Below are positions 1-9,741 of a stretch of 64,000 bases of DNA, one piece after another. The stretch is from Niebla homalea (Eukaryota > Ascomycota > Lecanoromycetes > Lecanorales > Ramalinaceae): positions 1,116,001-1,180,000 of the forward strand of contig JAHGAU010000016.1 of NCBI GenBank assembly GCA_019925105.1, written 5' to 3'. The position numbers and the translations under genes were made by a program. A model generated the notes under the pieces. It ran no database searches. It saw nothing but the letters and a program-made list of their open reading frames with translations, and was not told the DNA's origin. The first letter of the stretch is position 1; the number at the start of each line of letters is the position of its first letter.

Positions 1-744
1 ATGGCACCAAGAACGGATTGCGCTGGTGTGAGCACGCCATCGGACATGACAAGGGAAACTCCTAAGACGCCAATGACCTTCAGAAATGCTTTGGTGATTC
101 GACTGTTCTCCAGAAAGAAGCGAGCCTGGCGATTGCCGTTCGGAACGTCGCTTGTGTTTACTCTTTCCATTTTGATCCCTCGCTCTTCCCTTGGGTCCCG
201 GCGAACGATGTTGGCATAGCGGCTAAGCAAGCTGTATATGGCAAAGGTGCCGCCCTCGCCTTCATCATCTGCGCGAAGGACGATGAGGATGTATTTGATT
301 GAGACCATGAGAGTCAAGGACCAAATGATGAGGGACAGGGCGCCCAACAGATCATCATGGCTGGGCTCGGAGGAGAAGGTAGAGGAATAGACGTAAAGTG
401 GTGAGGTGCCGATGTCCCCGTAGATGACACCAATAGATTGGTAGGCGAGCCAAAGTAAGAGTCTCCCATGGAATTTCTGTAAATCCATCAGTCTCGTCAA
501 CAATAAACTCAGCGGTTGCACCACATACCTGTCCCTTCCTTATGTCTCGTTCATCCCCTTCACCAGCACCTTCGATTTCCTTCTCGGTTAGCACCATTGC
601 ATTGTCCCCCTTCCTTGAGTTGACTGCGGGCAGCTGCGGTTCATTGTAAAAGATATGCGGATCATTCGTGAGTGTTGTGGGTACGGTATCATGTCTTTTG
701 TGAGTACGGGCATCATCCTGCGATGAATGCGGATTGGAGCCCAT
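1..744 (-). CDS. HAK/KUP-family potassium transporter, 5' part of gene (runs off left edge)
   Basis: Plasma-membrane high-affinity K+ uptake protein of the HAK/KUP/Kt family. Exon 1 (744-529) encodes a hydrophilic cytosolic N-terminus of 72 residues. A 52-nt intron (528-477, GTATGT...ACAG, phase 0) leads into exon 2 (476-1), which starts KFHGRLLLWLAYQS and continues into the family's hallmark first membrane segment GVIYGDIGTSPLYVYSS. Then come a second hydrophobic segment (LLGALSLIIWSLTLMVSIKY), the conserved ADDEGEGGTFAIYSLLSRY stretch and a third segment near VIGVLGVSLVMSDGVLTPAQ. These are the first three or so of about 12 expected transmembrane helices; about 600 further residues lie outside the window. 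The start at 744 is the first in-frame ATG before the intron. The family call is firm from GDIGTSPLYV and DGVLTPAQ; the exact N-terminus is less certain. Confidence 0.93.
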
Positions 745-2027
745 GAAATGCCTCTTTCAACCTCTATGAGGCTGCGGGACACAGTCAAGGACTTGTAGAT
801 TGCGCGCAGGGCGACTATGACGAGAAGAACGAAGAAGATGAAAGGACAAGGAGGAAAGTGCGTCAAATACCAGATTGTAATGTAATGGCGAGAAGAGGGT
901 AATCGGGCATTTTTACGGGTTGTATTTTCGGGCTTCACCCCTCCACCCATATCTCCCACCTCTCCCACCTATCTATCATTCCTAATCTCGAGGGCTTGGT
1001 GGAGGCTGTGTACTTTCTTCGTCCATTGTGCAGGCTAGAATGCACGTGGGGCAGCTTGGGGCCTGGAACACGTAGAGGACAGACCGCTTAAGCACGGCAG
1101 CTGCATGAGGCTTACATAGGTCGGACAGATTGGACATGCGTTAGCCTGAAACCCAGGTTCATGGAGAACGAGAAGAATGCTCTTTGGTCAATAAATCCCG
1201 CAAGCGGACATCTAACCCCCACTCTTTTGCAGATCGCCGGTAAGGAGACCCACATGGCCGTTAGGCAGCACGATTCTAGAGTGGTACCGGAAAAAGTAAC
1301 GAGTGGCAGAAGAATTTGAGCTGGATCAACGTATATCCTACGATGCGATGTGAAGACACTAGAGTGTTTCTACACTGGAAAGGATGCAGTGGAGAGAATG
1401 CGAAGAAGAAAGAAAGATCGTAGAATCTCAAGCGCGCCAAAGCTTAACCCAAAGCTTGACCCAAAGCTTGACCCAAAGATTGACCAAAAGATTGACCCGA
1501 AGATTGACCCGAAGCTTGACCCAAAACACTTAGCGGCCCGCGGCGTGCGCTTTCCAAACTCAGAATCGGCGCGGACGGGCCGAGGGCCGGAGGGCCAGTG
1601 AAAATCCAGTGAACTACGCTCCTGTTGGGTATGGTATGGCTCGGTATAGATGAGAGCTCGGGGTGAGTACGAAGTTTCTTCCAGATGACTGGCGGACGTT
1701 CCAGAGACGAGGGTCTTATGGCTTCCTTTCATATGTGGATGAGCCTCCGTTCATTTCCATGTGTTCGTATGCTTAGGACATCAATGTTTGCAACCGCCAC
1801 CCGCCGTCATCGATTGTTGTCTCTGATGATGCAATCTGCGTTTTCCCGGTTCACCGTGCGGCTTGCTGCCTTGAAATCAGGCAACTGAACACTCTACATT
1901 GCTATACCTTGCAGCAAAGTGCCAGAGTATCATTGAACGGTCAACCAATGTTTGCTTGCCCACCATATATAATGTGATCTCGTGTTCGCCCATATTTTCC
2001 AACGCTCAATCTGCAAGAAACACGACT
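745..2027. other. Intergenic region between divergent genes
   Basis: Upstream sequence shared by the leftward potassium transporter and the rightward helical-family gene. Apart from a 12-bp tandem repeat (annotated separately) I see no supported gene; the open frames here lack an ATG or have no recognisable content. Confidence 0.6.
1440..1523. repeat. 12-bp tandem repeat, 7 units
   Basis: Seven imperfect copies of a 12-bp unit of the type AAGCTTGACCCA, with variants carrying GATT or CCG. The period is a multiple of three, so it stays open in several frames (KLDP/KIDP on plus, FGSS/FGSI on minus), but neither frame starts at a convincing ATG and no flanking coding signal is visible. I treat it as a non-coding minisatellite. 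Confidence 0.85.
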
Positions 2028-3136
2028 ATGGCTCGTTTGACTGTATCAAAGCTCGACATATCAATCCTACCCACAAAAGCCCTTTCTCCGAAGCGCTGTA
2101 ACAACAGAATGACTCTCAAGGTGATGGCTACTGCTGATGTTAATCATATTGTAGAGGCATTGCAAGTCATTGGCAATCAAATCCACGAGGTTGCTGAAAA
2201 GCCCATCATTCAAGCTAGGCTGAACGCCAATGATCCAGCCCAGGAGTTGAAGCTTGTGATGGGAGGAAAGCGCTCCGAGATCATGCATAGACTCAATGAC
2301 CTCAAGCTCAGCAATTCCAGTGGCGCTACGAGCGTTCATGATGATGAGATAAATGATGGAAAGGCTGTTGAATGGCAGGAGGATGACATCGGAGACTTGC
2401 AGACCCTACTTGGAGACCCACTCGCGAGTGATGTTCGTAATGCACTCACTGCTGTTGCCGACCGAATCATGAATGCCCCGACACTGCTTACCATCAAGGC
2501 TTGCAACGATATAATAAGAGAGCTTGAGAACTGTGAGAGCTTGATAGTGACAGTGGAAGCTGCTTTGAGTAAGCGCATTGACAATCTGGAGAGCAAAGCC
2601 ACCGATATTGAGGAGAGCGGAAAGACATCGGCAAGTGAGGAAAGGGGGCAAGTCGCCGATATCAAACCAGAACTGCAGCTGCTGCAAGGTACCTTTGACG
2701 AATTGAAACAAGACAATGAACGCCGTGTTCAGGTAGAAAAGGAGGCCGCGTAAGTGGATCCCGGAGCGCACTTGACAATAGGGCTTACAAGCTGCTTAGC
2801 AAGGCAAACATCGCCGCCAGGAAGCTCAACTTCGAGTCTCAGCTCACTCCATCCAACGTGCTCACTGAGTTGCGAAACCGAGAAAATCAGATTCCAGCGA
2901 GATGCCCCACGAATCTCAACGAGCTAAGAAACCTCCGAGGTAAGCTTCCATTGAAGTGATGGGATGACTACTAATCGCCCCCAGTCAATGAGCTTCTTGT
3001 ATTGCTCAAAGCTTTTGATCTGCCTGTCCATGGTACTAAGTCACGCAAGCTCTATCGATTGGCCGACTTCATGGGCGTCGCTGAGCAGGTCTTCCTTCCG
3101 CTAAAAAGCATAAAGCCCAAATCTGACAACGAATGA
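2028..3136 (+). CDS. Unrecognised helical protein, family member A
   Basis: I do not recognise a named domain. Three exons, 2028-2749, 2800-2939 and 2985-3136, give 337 residues; the introns use GTAAGT...TTAG (phase 2) and GTAAGC...CCAG (phase 1). Exon 1 is mostly predicted alpha helix, with a coiled-coil-like stretch around ALSKRIDNLESKATDIEE. The C-terminus carries two blocks shared with the neighbours: block 1 (exon 2, 140 nt) has ARKLN...VLTELRNRENQ and a Pro-containing turn; block 2 (exon 3) has LLVLLKAFDLP then LYRLADFMGVAEQ. Exon 2 has exactly the length of the matching exon in the next gene, and block 2 shares LYRLADFMGVAE with it, so this is a tandem duplication. ATG 2028 is the first in-frame ATG in the exon-1 frame; 2109 is an alternative. 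Function unknown; no signal peptide or membrane segment seen. Confidence 0.75.
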
Positions 3137-3899
3137 CGGTACGCTATTCTTCCCAAGAACCAGGACTACACTATGGTATAAGGTGGGCAATGAGTATTCC
3201 TGTCCTCGGAAATTCCAGGGAGAGTAATAGAGAATCACAGGCAACAGGGGTGGAAAAAGGAAAACATGCTGGGTTTTTTGAGGGAGCATCACCATGAACG
3301 CTGTGGAAATTCAACCCATAGGCTTTACCAGGAGGAAATCATTCCCTTGAGCTCGTCTCAGTTCCATATTCTGAAGCTCGAGATAGCCTTAATCACAGAA
3401 CGCACGTCGGGGTTGACTCTTGCCGGGTCTTGGCCCCCGGGTCCAGTTTTTGATCCCATTCTTTCGATCAGCTAAGACGACAGCCTATAGCTTTATTCAG
3501 ACCATGTTGCAGGAGCAAGTCCACTTTGTCAGCGGCAAAGCTGTGTCCGCCTGAAGTTGCACCTTAAAGCCAAGGAATGGAGTTGCTGGGCATCAGAGGA
3601 AACGTGTCCCTCAGACAATTTCATTGCGCAATTCTGTCTCTTATTGAAGCTTGTTGATTTCCCACAGAATGTGCCTTCGCCTACTGTATGTTAACGCTTT
3701 GCGCTTTTGCACTACTGTAAAGCTTGCTGCTCTTGCCAGGTTTGGAGGCACTTGTTAAAAATTTCGAGCATGCACTACCAGAGAAAGTTCAGAGATGACG
3801 TGATATGCACTATCTCGAACTCCAGTCACGTGTATCTGGTGAATACATAACAATATCATTCATCTCAACAATCTCAACTTCAGATTCAGTATATTCAAT
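3137..3899. other. Intergenic, with a possible family relic at 3742-3798
   Basis: No complete gene. At 3742-3798, after a possible splice acceptor (CCAG at 3736-3739), a short frame reads LEALVKNFEHALPEK and stops. It resembles the start of block 2 in the neighbouring helical family (ALDVAALLKEFGL in member B). A preceding GTATGT at about 3686, ending a frame that contains LVDFPQN, would fit the conserved intron. The match is short and may be chance. Confidence 0.3.
3827..3832 (+). promoter_or_regulatory. CACGTG palindrome upstream of member B
   Basis: A CACGTG core in the context AGTCACGTGT lies 68 bp before the ATG of member B. The same nine bases AGTCACGTG occur 83 bp before the ATG of member C. 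CACGTG is the core site of bHLH-type regulators in fungi; conservation of the site and its spacing is the only evidence that it functions here. Confidence 0.4.
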
Positions 3900-4711
3900 A
3901 TGCCGCGTACACCCAATCTCGCTCAAGCCGCTGATGCACTTGCTGCGCATGCTGATCATATCAAACAAATTTCTGAAACAATCAAAGTCGAGGCTGGTAA
4001 AGACACCAATGGCAATTTCCAAGAGCTGGAAGACATGATCCAACACATGCATCGTGGGACGACCCAGCGTATTGACAATCTGGAGGCCCGAATTACCGAT
4101 TTGGAGGGCAATTGCGCTGTTGAAAGAGAGCCTGCAAGGAAACAGCAAAGGAAATCGGAGGTATCCTTCCCAGCAACGCAGGTCAAGAATTGATAGGGAT
4201 CGAAGACTGAGGACCACTCGCCGCAGGAACGTCAAGAGGAAAAGACCTTTGTCGACATCAAACAACATACAGCGTACTTAGAGGAGGAGATCAAGAAGCT
4301 TCAGGCGCGAGAGAAAGCGCGAACGGATGCAATGTAAGAATGAAGGAGTCTCTCAATACTTGTGGATTTTTTGACTGAATATGGGACTAGCTGGGGAAAC
4401 GATTTCCGCCGACATGACAATTCTAGGCCTGGCGTCTTTGGAGCGACGCCGCTGTGTCAGCTAAGGAACCATGAGAACCGCACGGTTGCCGCTTTCCCAC
4501 AGGACATGGATGCATTGGCTCGGCTTTCAGGTGAGGTAAAAGGTCAATCCATACATTCAGACAGGACTGACTCTGGACAGCCTTGGACGTGGCAGCACTA
4601 TTGAAGGAATTTGGGTTGACATCGCAAGATACCCCGCATCAGAATCTCTATCGTTTGGCGGACTTCATGGGTGTCGCTGAGCATTTCTTTGAACCTTTGA
4701 AGAGGCATTAA
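3900..4711 (+). CDS. Unrecognised helical protein, family member B (possible mini-intron or nonsense codons)
   Basis: Starts MPRTPNLAQAADALAAHAD, with a helical/coiled-coil segment containing TTQRIDNLEARITDLEG, which matches SKRIDNLESKATDIEE of member A. Exons: 3900-4333, 4391-4530 (140 nt, the same length as in A) and 4581-4711, with a phase-2 then a phase-1 intron as in A. Block 1 reads PLCQLRNHENRTVAAFPQD; block 2 reads LLKEFGL...LYRLADFMGVAEHFF. Exon 1 contains two consecutive in-frame stops (TGATAG, 4191-4196). They vanish if a small intron is removed, either 4161-4196 (36 nt) or 4161-4205 (45 nt); both are multiples of three and start with GTATCC, so the frame EDHSPQERQEEK downstream is kept. 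Without splicing this is a pseudogene. About 219-222 residues if spliced. Function unknown. Confidence 0.6.
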
Positions 4712-5362
4712 TAAGGGGAACCTGGGAGTCATATGTCTTATCCACTCCCATACTTTGGGCGACTGGAGGCAGATCACGATCACGCCATCTGATCAGAATA
4801 GAGATATAGATTACACCTAAAGAGACAATGAAAACATCTGAATGACTCAAGTCAAAAATTCAGACAAGCTATATCCACCGCTCGGTTACTATCTAGGTCC
4901 AAATCACAGTCTAGAGTCTCCGAAATTATGGCATATAGAAGTCCGCCCCCTTATGGGGTTGGCGAGTCTCCCTATGAATGCAAGCTGCTGTGTCGTACAG
5001 CCAAAATCCCATGATTGAGAGTCGGAGATCACCGTCAGTCAACTTTCCGACCCAATTACCAACATCCGACTGTGACGAAAGTTCACGAAAGCTTTCATAC
5101 TTTGAGAAAAGCGATGACGGATACAGCGATGAAGGATGCAAGAATTGGTTACGAAACAAGTCTAGCCGCGAAGCGCTTCTATGGATTATCTCGAAGCTCA
5201 AGTGGCGGATCTGATCCATTTGTCAGATAACAAATGACACACGGAGAGATGTGGTCAACTGAAACAGCTCTAGTCACGTGTTTGTCCGAAGTATGTATTT
5301 GTCCCACGTCGTCCTTCTTTTGTCCTGATTCTCCACTAATGCAAATTCCTAAAGTTGACAAG
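4712..5362. other. Intergenic between members B and C
   Basis: I see no supported gene. It holds the CACGTG motif listed separately; the open frames on both strands look like chance. Confidence 0.6.
5275..5280 (+). promoter_or_regulatory. CACGTG palindrome upstream of member C
   Basis: CACGTG in the context AGTCACGTGT, 83 bp before the ATG of member C. It is the counterpart of the site before member B, suggesting that the promoter was copied with the gene or that both are under the same regulator. Confidence 0.4.
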
Positions 5363-6442
5363 ATGACGGCCATGAAGAACAACAACGCCGCTGTAGCGGC
5401 GGAGACCCTCGAAATGTGTCTTCCAGCCATGGCCAAAACCTTCAGGGCTATTACAGCTGAGATGAATTCCTCTGCGGACGTGGACGCAATCAACGTTGGA
5501 CACTCCCATCTCGAGCTGATGAGAAAAGTCAGCAAGTTTTGCGAGCATAACAAAGCCACGGAGAAAGACCTTCGGACAATCCATGATGTACTAGAGCTGC
5601 ATGGAAAACTCAACACGTCGCAGGCAAATGCGTTCGAAGTTGAGAAAAGCGACGTGATGCAACATGAGGATGTACAATCTGAAGGTGGCTCTGAGTAGGT
5701 ACCTTGACAACGTCGAGTAGACTTCCATTAAATCATTTCTTCCATATAGGGGTTCGTCACCAGGAGAAGGACCCAAATGCAAGAACGTGGAGAACTCGAA
5801 CGCATCCAAGCTCGACGTCGAGTATGTATTTCACATTCATACTTCACCGGACTGGATGACACTCACGACCACTAGCAAAATCAACTCTACAACCCTACGG
5901 CTGACGCAACTCGCCGACAAATTGGATGAAGGATTGAACGTTCAGTGTGGGGAGAAACCTTTCCGAGATATGAATGGCGAAATGCCTGAGCAGCCGAGAA
6001 TCACTCGCGAGTATGCAAACATGCCGAGACTATTATGAACACCACAATGATACTGCACAGGGACTACAACCTCGCCGCACGGATCAATAACTCGGGGATC
6101 GAATCTCTGTACCATGAGCTGTCCCCACTACGAGATTTTATGGATCGCGACATCTCCAATTTCCCTGTCAACGGCCGTGCTATCAAAAATTTATCTAGTA
6201 CGTCTATTGAAGTTACATGATCTCATCCCATGTACTATGGAAGTTTTATCACTAAGCGCAGGCTAGCTCAAGAAAGAGACGAGCTTCTGAAGGCTTTCAA
6301 TCTTTCGCCGGAGGCGCGTGATCATCGGACGCCAGAAAAGATATGCCATTACATCGGCGCTTTCAAGCTAGCTCAAAAGCTCGAATACTTGGAGAATGAA
6401 AAGGACTTAAATAACTGGGGAGGAAGGATCTATGATCACTGA
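5363..6442 (+). CDS. Unrecognised helical protein, family member C
   Basis: Five exons fit without stops: 5363-5694, the exon starting at 5750, the one starting at 5876, 6061-6197, and 6267-6442; the first three introns are phase 2, the last is phase 1. The N-terminus is helical (MTAMKNNNAAVAAETLEMC, then AMAKTFRAITAEM), like that of member D. Block 1 (exon of 137 nt) reads LAARINNSGIESLYHELSPLRD followed by NFPVNGRAIKNLS (quoted in parts); block 2 reads ERDELLKAFNLSPEAR then ICHYIGAFKLAQKLEYL. The last acceptor is the second of two AGs (6265-6266), because the first would place a TAG in frame. It is more like the distant minus-strand member D than like the adjacent members A and B. No signal peptide, membrane helix or known catalytic motif is visible. 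Confidence 0.65.
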
Positions 6443-8437
6443 GAGCATTCCAGTGTGACTGGGATGCTTGATGTACAGACTGGTTATCCGCAGTGGCTGA
6501 AAGGGTGATCTATTTGGCTGGCAGTTGATGTGGGCCAGGCTTACTCAGTGGCCATGGTTAACATGCGGATTGCTTTTTTGGTTGTTGTGTGCATTGGGTT
6601 CTTGAGGTGGGGTCGGAGGAATGGTTCGGACTAGGAGCTTGAAAGACTGTGTCCCGATCACTGGAAAAAGAGCAGGGCAGATAACTTGAGAGGGGTCGAG
6701 TTATGATAAAGAGATAAAACCATAAACAAAAGGACCACAGCAGGCCATGATCGTTTTCCTAGGTCTGCATTCGCCCCCTTACGTGCGTCATGACGCTTCC
6801 GTCACGACGAATGAAAGAGAAACGGCGAAAATAAATGTTCGGACTCGAGGAAGTTTAGAATTTGGAGTGTTTGCTATTACAGGACCCGAACGTACTGTTA
6901 CATCAAGTTTGCAGTCAAAAATCTCGTCACGATACACTGGCATTATGTCATCGACTCCGACGCTATCATGAGACTGAAGGGAATCTCCGGTCAAGTCCCA
7001 TACATAAAGATCAGCGAATGCTAATGCGCCCCCGTCGCCACCGTGTATGCGCCTTCAGCAAATTGACTTGTAGATTCCTTTTCGCCTGTGGTGTGTGTAT
7101 AGTGAGATTCCTGGATAGGGTCTAGCATGCATTGCCATCACATTTCGGCCTTGAAGCTGATTGGAAAGGTACTGAAACGTGAAGGCGAGAACACTCTAGC
7201 TCATTGTGATATCCGCAAATAAAGAGTAAGAGGAGTATAGAAATGACTCGCAGACTTGGACGACTCAGGTGTACTTGGGGCGCAAGAAACTAGTCTGCAA
7301 CTTCCCTCGAGGAGTGTGACATCAATATTCATGTACTTGCGATGCACATGCTCAAGCGAACGGGTCAATCCATGGTGCTTCAAGTCGAGAACGCCAATTC
7401 ACTAATGATGTAGCAAATTTCACGGCAGCGGCGTTAATGGAAAACCTGTAGTATGCATGACTTGTTCCACCGTTCAAGACGTTTTACACATTTGTATGGA
7501 AAATGACACTAAAAGTCCTGGGAAACGCTAAAGAGGGGAGCTTAGGTTATCTATCTCCAGCCGTATGATTCAATGTATTGCGATATAATACCATTCTCTA
7601 AGGAGGATACCCCTGGACCTAAGGGGTTTTAGCATCCTATCAGCGCTTAGCCCCTAAAGGCCTTTTAGTACCTCCAGTAACCTACAGGCGCTGCATAAAG
7701 GTGTTTTATAAAGTGATACGATTGGTACCAAATAGATAACATAATAAATTAAAAAACGGGGCAGGCGAACTTCAGCGTTGTCCGGGACTTTGAGTGTCAT
7801 TTTTCGTATCGCCTTCTCGGTTGTTGACCATGGTCCTGTTCAATGATTCCCAAGGAATGTTAAAACCCCATTAAAGTATGCGAAGAGGTACACAATTCTT
7901 CACTGTTAAGAAGGTGGGCGTGTAGTCTGCTCCTTTACTTTTGACTCAGCTCTTCCTGCGCATTAAATAACGTGAACTAATGGGCAGCATTTGAGACTTC
8001 TTCTAATCGCCTCCTCTATTCCTTGCTTTTCAAGGCCGCAGTCTACGCTCTACTTGCGCGACCCGATGCGTGCGTCTTGCCCCTTTTCGCGTAGGCGCTT
8101 GCATAATCCTGGTGGTTTTAGTGAAGCTACCCAAGCGTGGAGGGGTTCGGACAAATATCTGCATTTTCCATCGTTGCTGCACCAAAAATCTTCATGCATT
8201 TGATATGGAGAGAAACCTGTCTATGACCTGACTACCTGGCCCTTTTGCGTATAATCAGTGAAAGAGTACCAACCCCCTTCACCTCAGTGACAAGACATAT
8301 CTCGAGATGGCAGCCGCACTCAGTCTCTGATTCGACCGCCAAGGCTCTACAACGTGTTTGCTTAGTGGTCAAAGGATGGCAATGTGAGAGCCTCATCCAG
8401 CCACGCAGCATTTGAGATGCAGTCCCTTGAATAGCCA
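6443..8437. other. Gene-poor stretch
   Basis: About 2 kb with only short open frames and no recognisable protein. Around 7600-7680 there are short imperfect inverted words (AAGGGGTTTTAGC and TTAGCCCCTAAAGG), which could be a worn repeat end, but I cannot define an element. Confidence 0.5.
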
Positions 8438-9741
8438 TTAAGGTGGCACACCTTGGGATCTCACATCCCAGCCTTGCTTCACCTTGATTCCATCATGTAT
8501 AGCTGCACGATGCTCTTCAAGTATCGAGTCTGGTTGGCTATCAGATCTAGTAATGTGGTTCCTTGTGCCGTTTATCTCCAAATCTGTCAGTAGATGGAAA
8601 TCATCGAACTTCTGGAAATCTTGGGGTTTCTTGCTGCTGGACCGCAGCCGCGCCACAGTGCTGGAGAGTACGGGCTGCGACTGCGTCACTCGATGGTTGC
8701 TGGACAATTTCCGAAAGACCGGTGGAAACAAGGGGAGGCAGGCGACGATCATGCCCAACAGCGGCTCGAGATCAGTAACTATTGAGAGCCTCGGAATATC
8801 GTACGTGGGATCCGTAGAATCCAGTTGAGCTGACACTACGATACGGAGAATGGTGATGATACAAACACTACAACATCAATGAGACCTATTTCGAGTCGAG
8901 TCAAGTGATGAGAGAATACATACGAAAGTCCAAGGCCAAAGGTCACTGTAAGCGTGGCTTTTCGCTTTCTGGCCATATTCAAGCGCCAGATCATGGGTAT
9001 TGGTAATAAGAATATGATCAGATCAATCACGACGTTGATGATGCTGGTAGACAAGAGGTTGTTGGTGATAGATGGACAGGGACCAGATAGCAGAGGGTCC
9101 CAGATTTTTGCGAGTGGACGGCAGCCAAGGCATGACAACAGGATGATGCCCGTGCCGAAACAGACGACGAGCGCCATCATAGCCAAAGCACTTATGCGGA
9201 AGGTCCGGTTGACGCCGAAAATTGAGATGTAGAGATGGAGTATGGAAATCTTGACGGCGGTATTTGCGGCACCCCAAATAACAGCTGCAGCGAGGTAAAC
9301 CTAGTACTGTGTGATCAGCTCCTGGCAATCGATCTACGCTCTGCCTTTCTTGCTTTACCTTTAGCAGACTCACGATCTGCTTTGGATCAACATCGATGAT
9401 ATGCTGCCCACAACCGCCTGTAAGCACAGCTATTCTACTGTCAGTTGACCGTTGCAGCATTCAAGGGAAGTAGAAGCCTGCCGGCTATGGCCGTCGCGAC
9501 GAGACCAGCTGTCAAAGGCTTGGAGATATCAGCACAATGATCACGGAATCGAAAGGTCTCGCATGTGTACCCATGCGACAATCACAGCGTAATCATTGAT
9601 TGTCCAGCGAAGACCCTGAATTCTTCGAGACCAGAGTCTGATGCAGATGGCTGCCGCTGCAAGACCTAGAAACAAAGCATCAAGCACTATTACTGTGACT
9701 CCGAGGGGGTCGCCCTTAGCAATAAGGCTTCTCTGATTCAT
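8438..9741 (-). CDS. Fungal rhodopsin-domain (PTH11-like) integral membrane protein
   Basis: Multi-pass membrane protein of the large fungal family often annotated as an integral membrane or rhodopsin-domain protein. Exon 1 (9741-9571) has the first helix VTVIVLDALFLGLAAAAIC followed by RLWSRR and NDYAVIVAW. Later exons: about 9417-9374 (GCGQHIIDVDP), 9300-8924 (YLAAAVIWGAANTAVKISI, the LSCLGCRPLAKIWDP region with two cysteines, then IINVVIDLIIFLLPIPMIW and RKRKA), and 8867-8438 (VCIITILRIVVSAQLDSTD, DLEPLLGMIVACLP, hydrophilic tail). These motifs and their order match the family. The join between exon 1 and GCGQHI is unclear: a segment reading AGLVATAIAG near 9490 fits a second helix, but I could not find a clean GT-AG solution, so a lesion or a non-canonical intron is possible. 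It lies close to the redox gene group but need not belong to it. Confidence 0.7.

Noticed and set aside
1350..1601. Open frame with KLDPKLDP repeats as a repeat protein gene
   Set aside because: It begins at GTG, not ATG, and is open only because the 12-bp DNA repeat is a multiple of three; no intron or flanking coding signal.
7590..7690. Short inverted words as a transposon end
   Set aside because: Pairing is only about 10 bases and imperfect; no second end or target duplication found.
8484..8828. Plus-strand frame of 114 residues
   Set aside because: It is the antisense of the last exon of the rhodopsin-domain gene, whose family motifs are clear on the minus strand.
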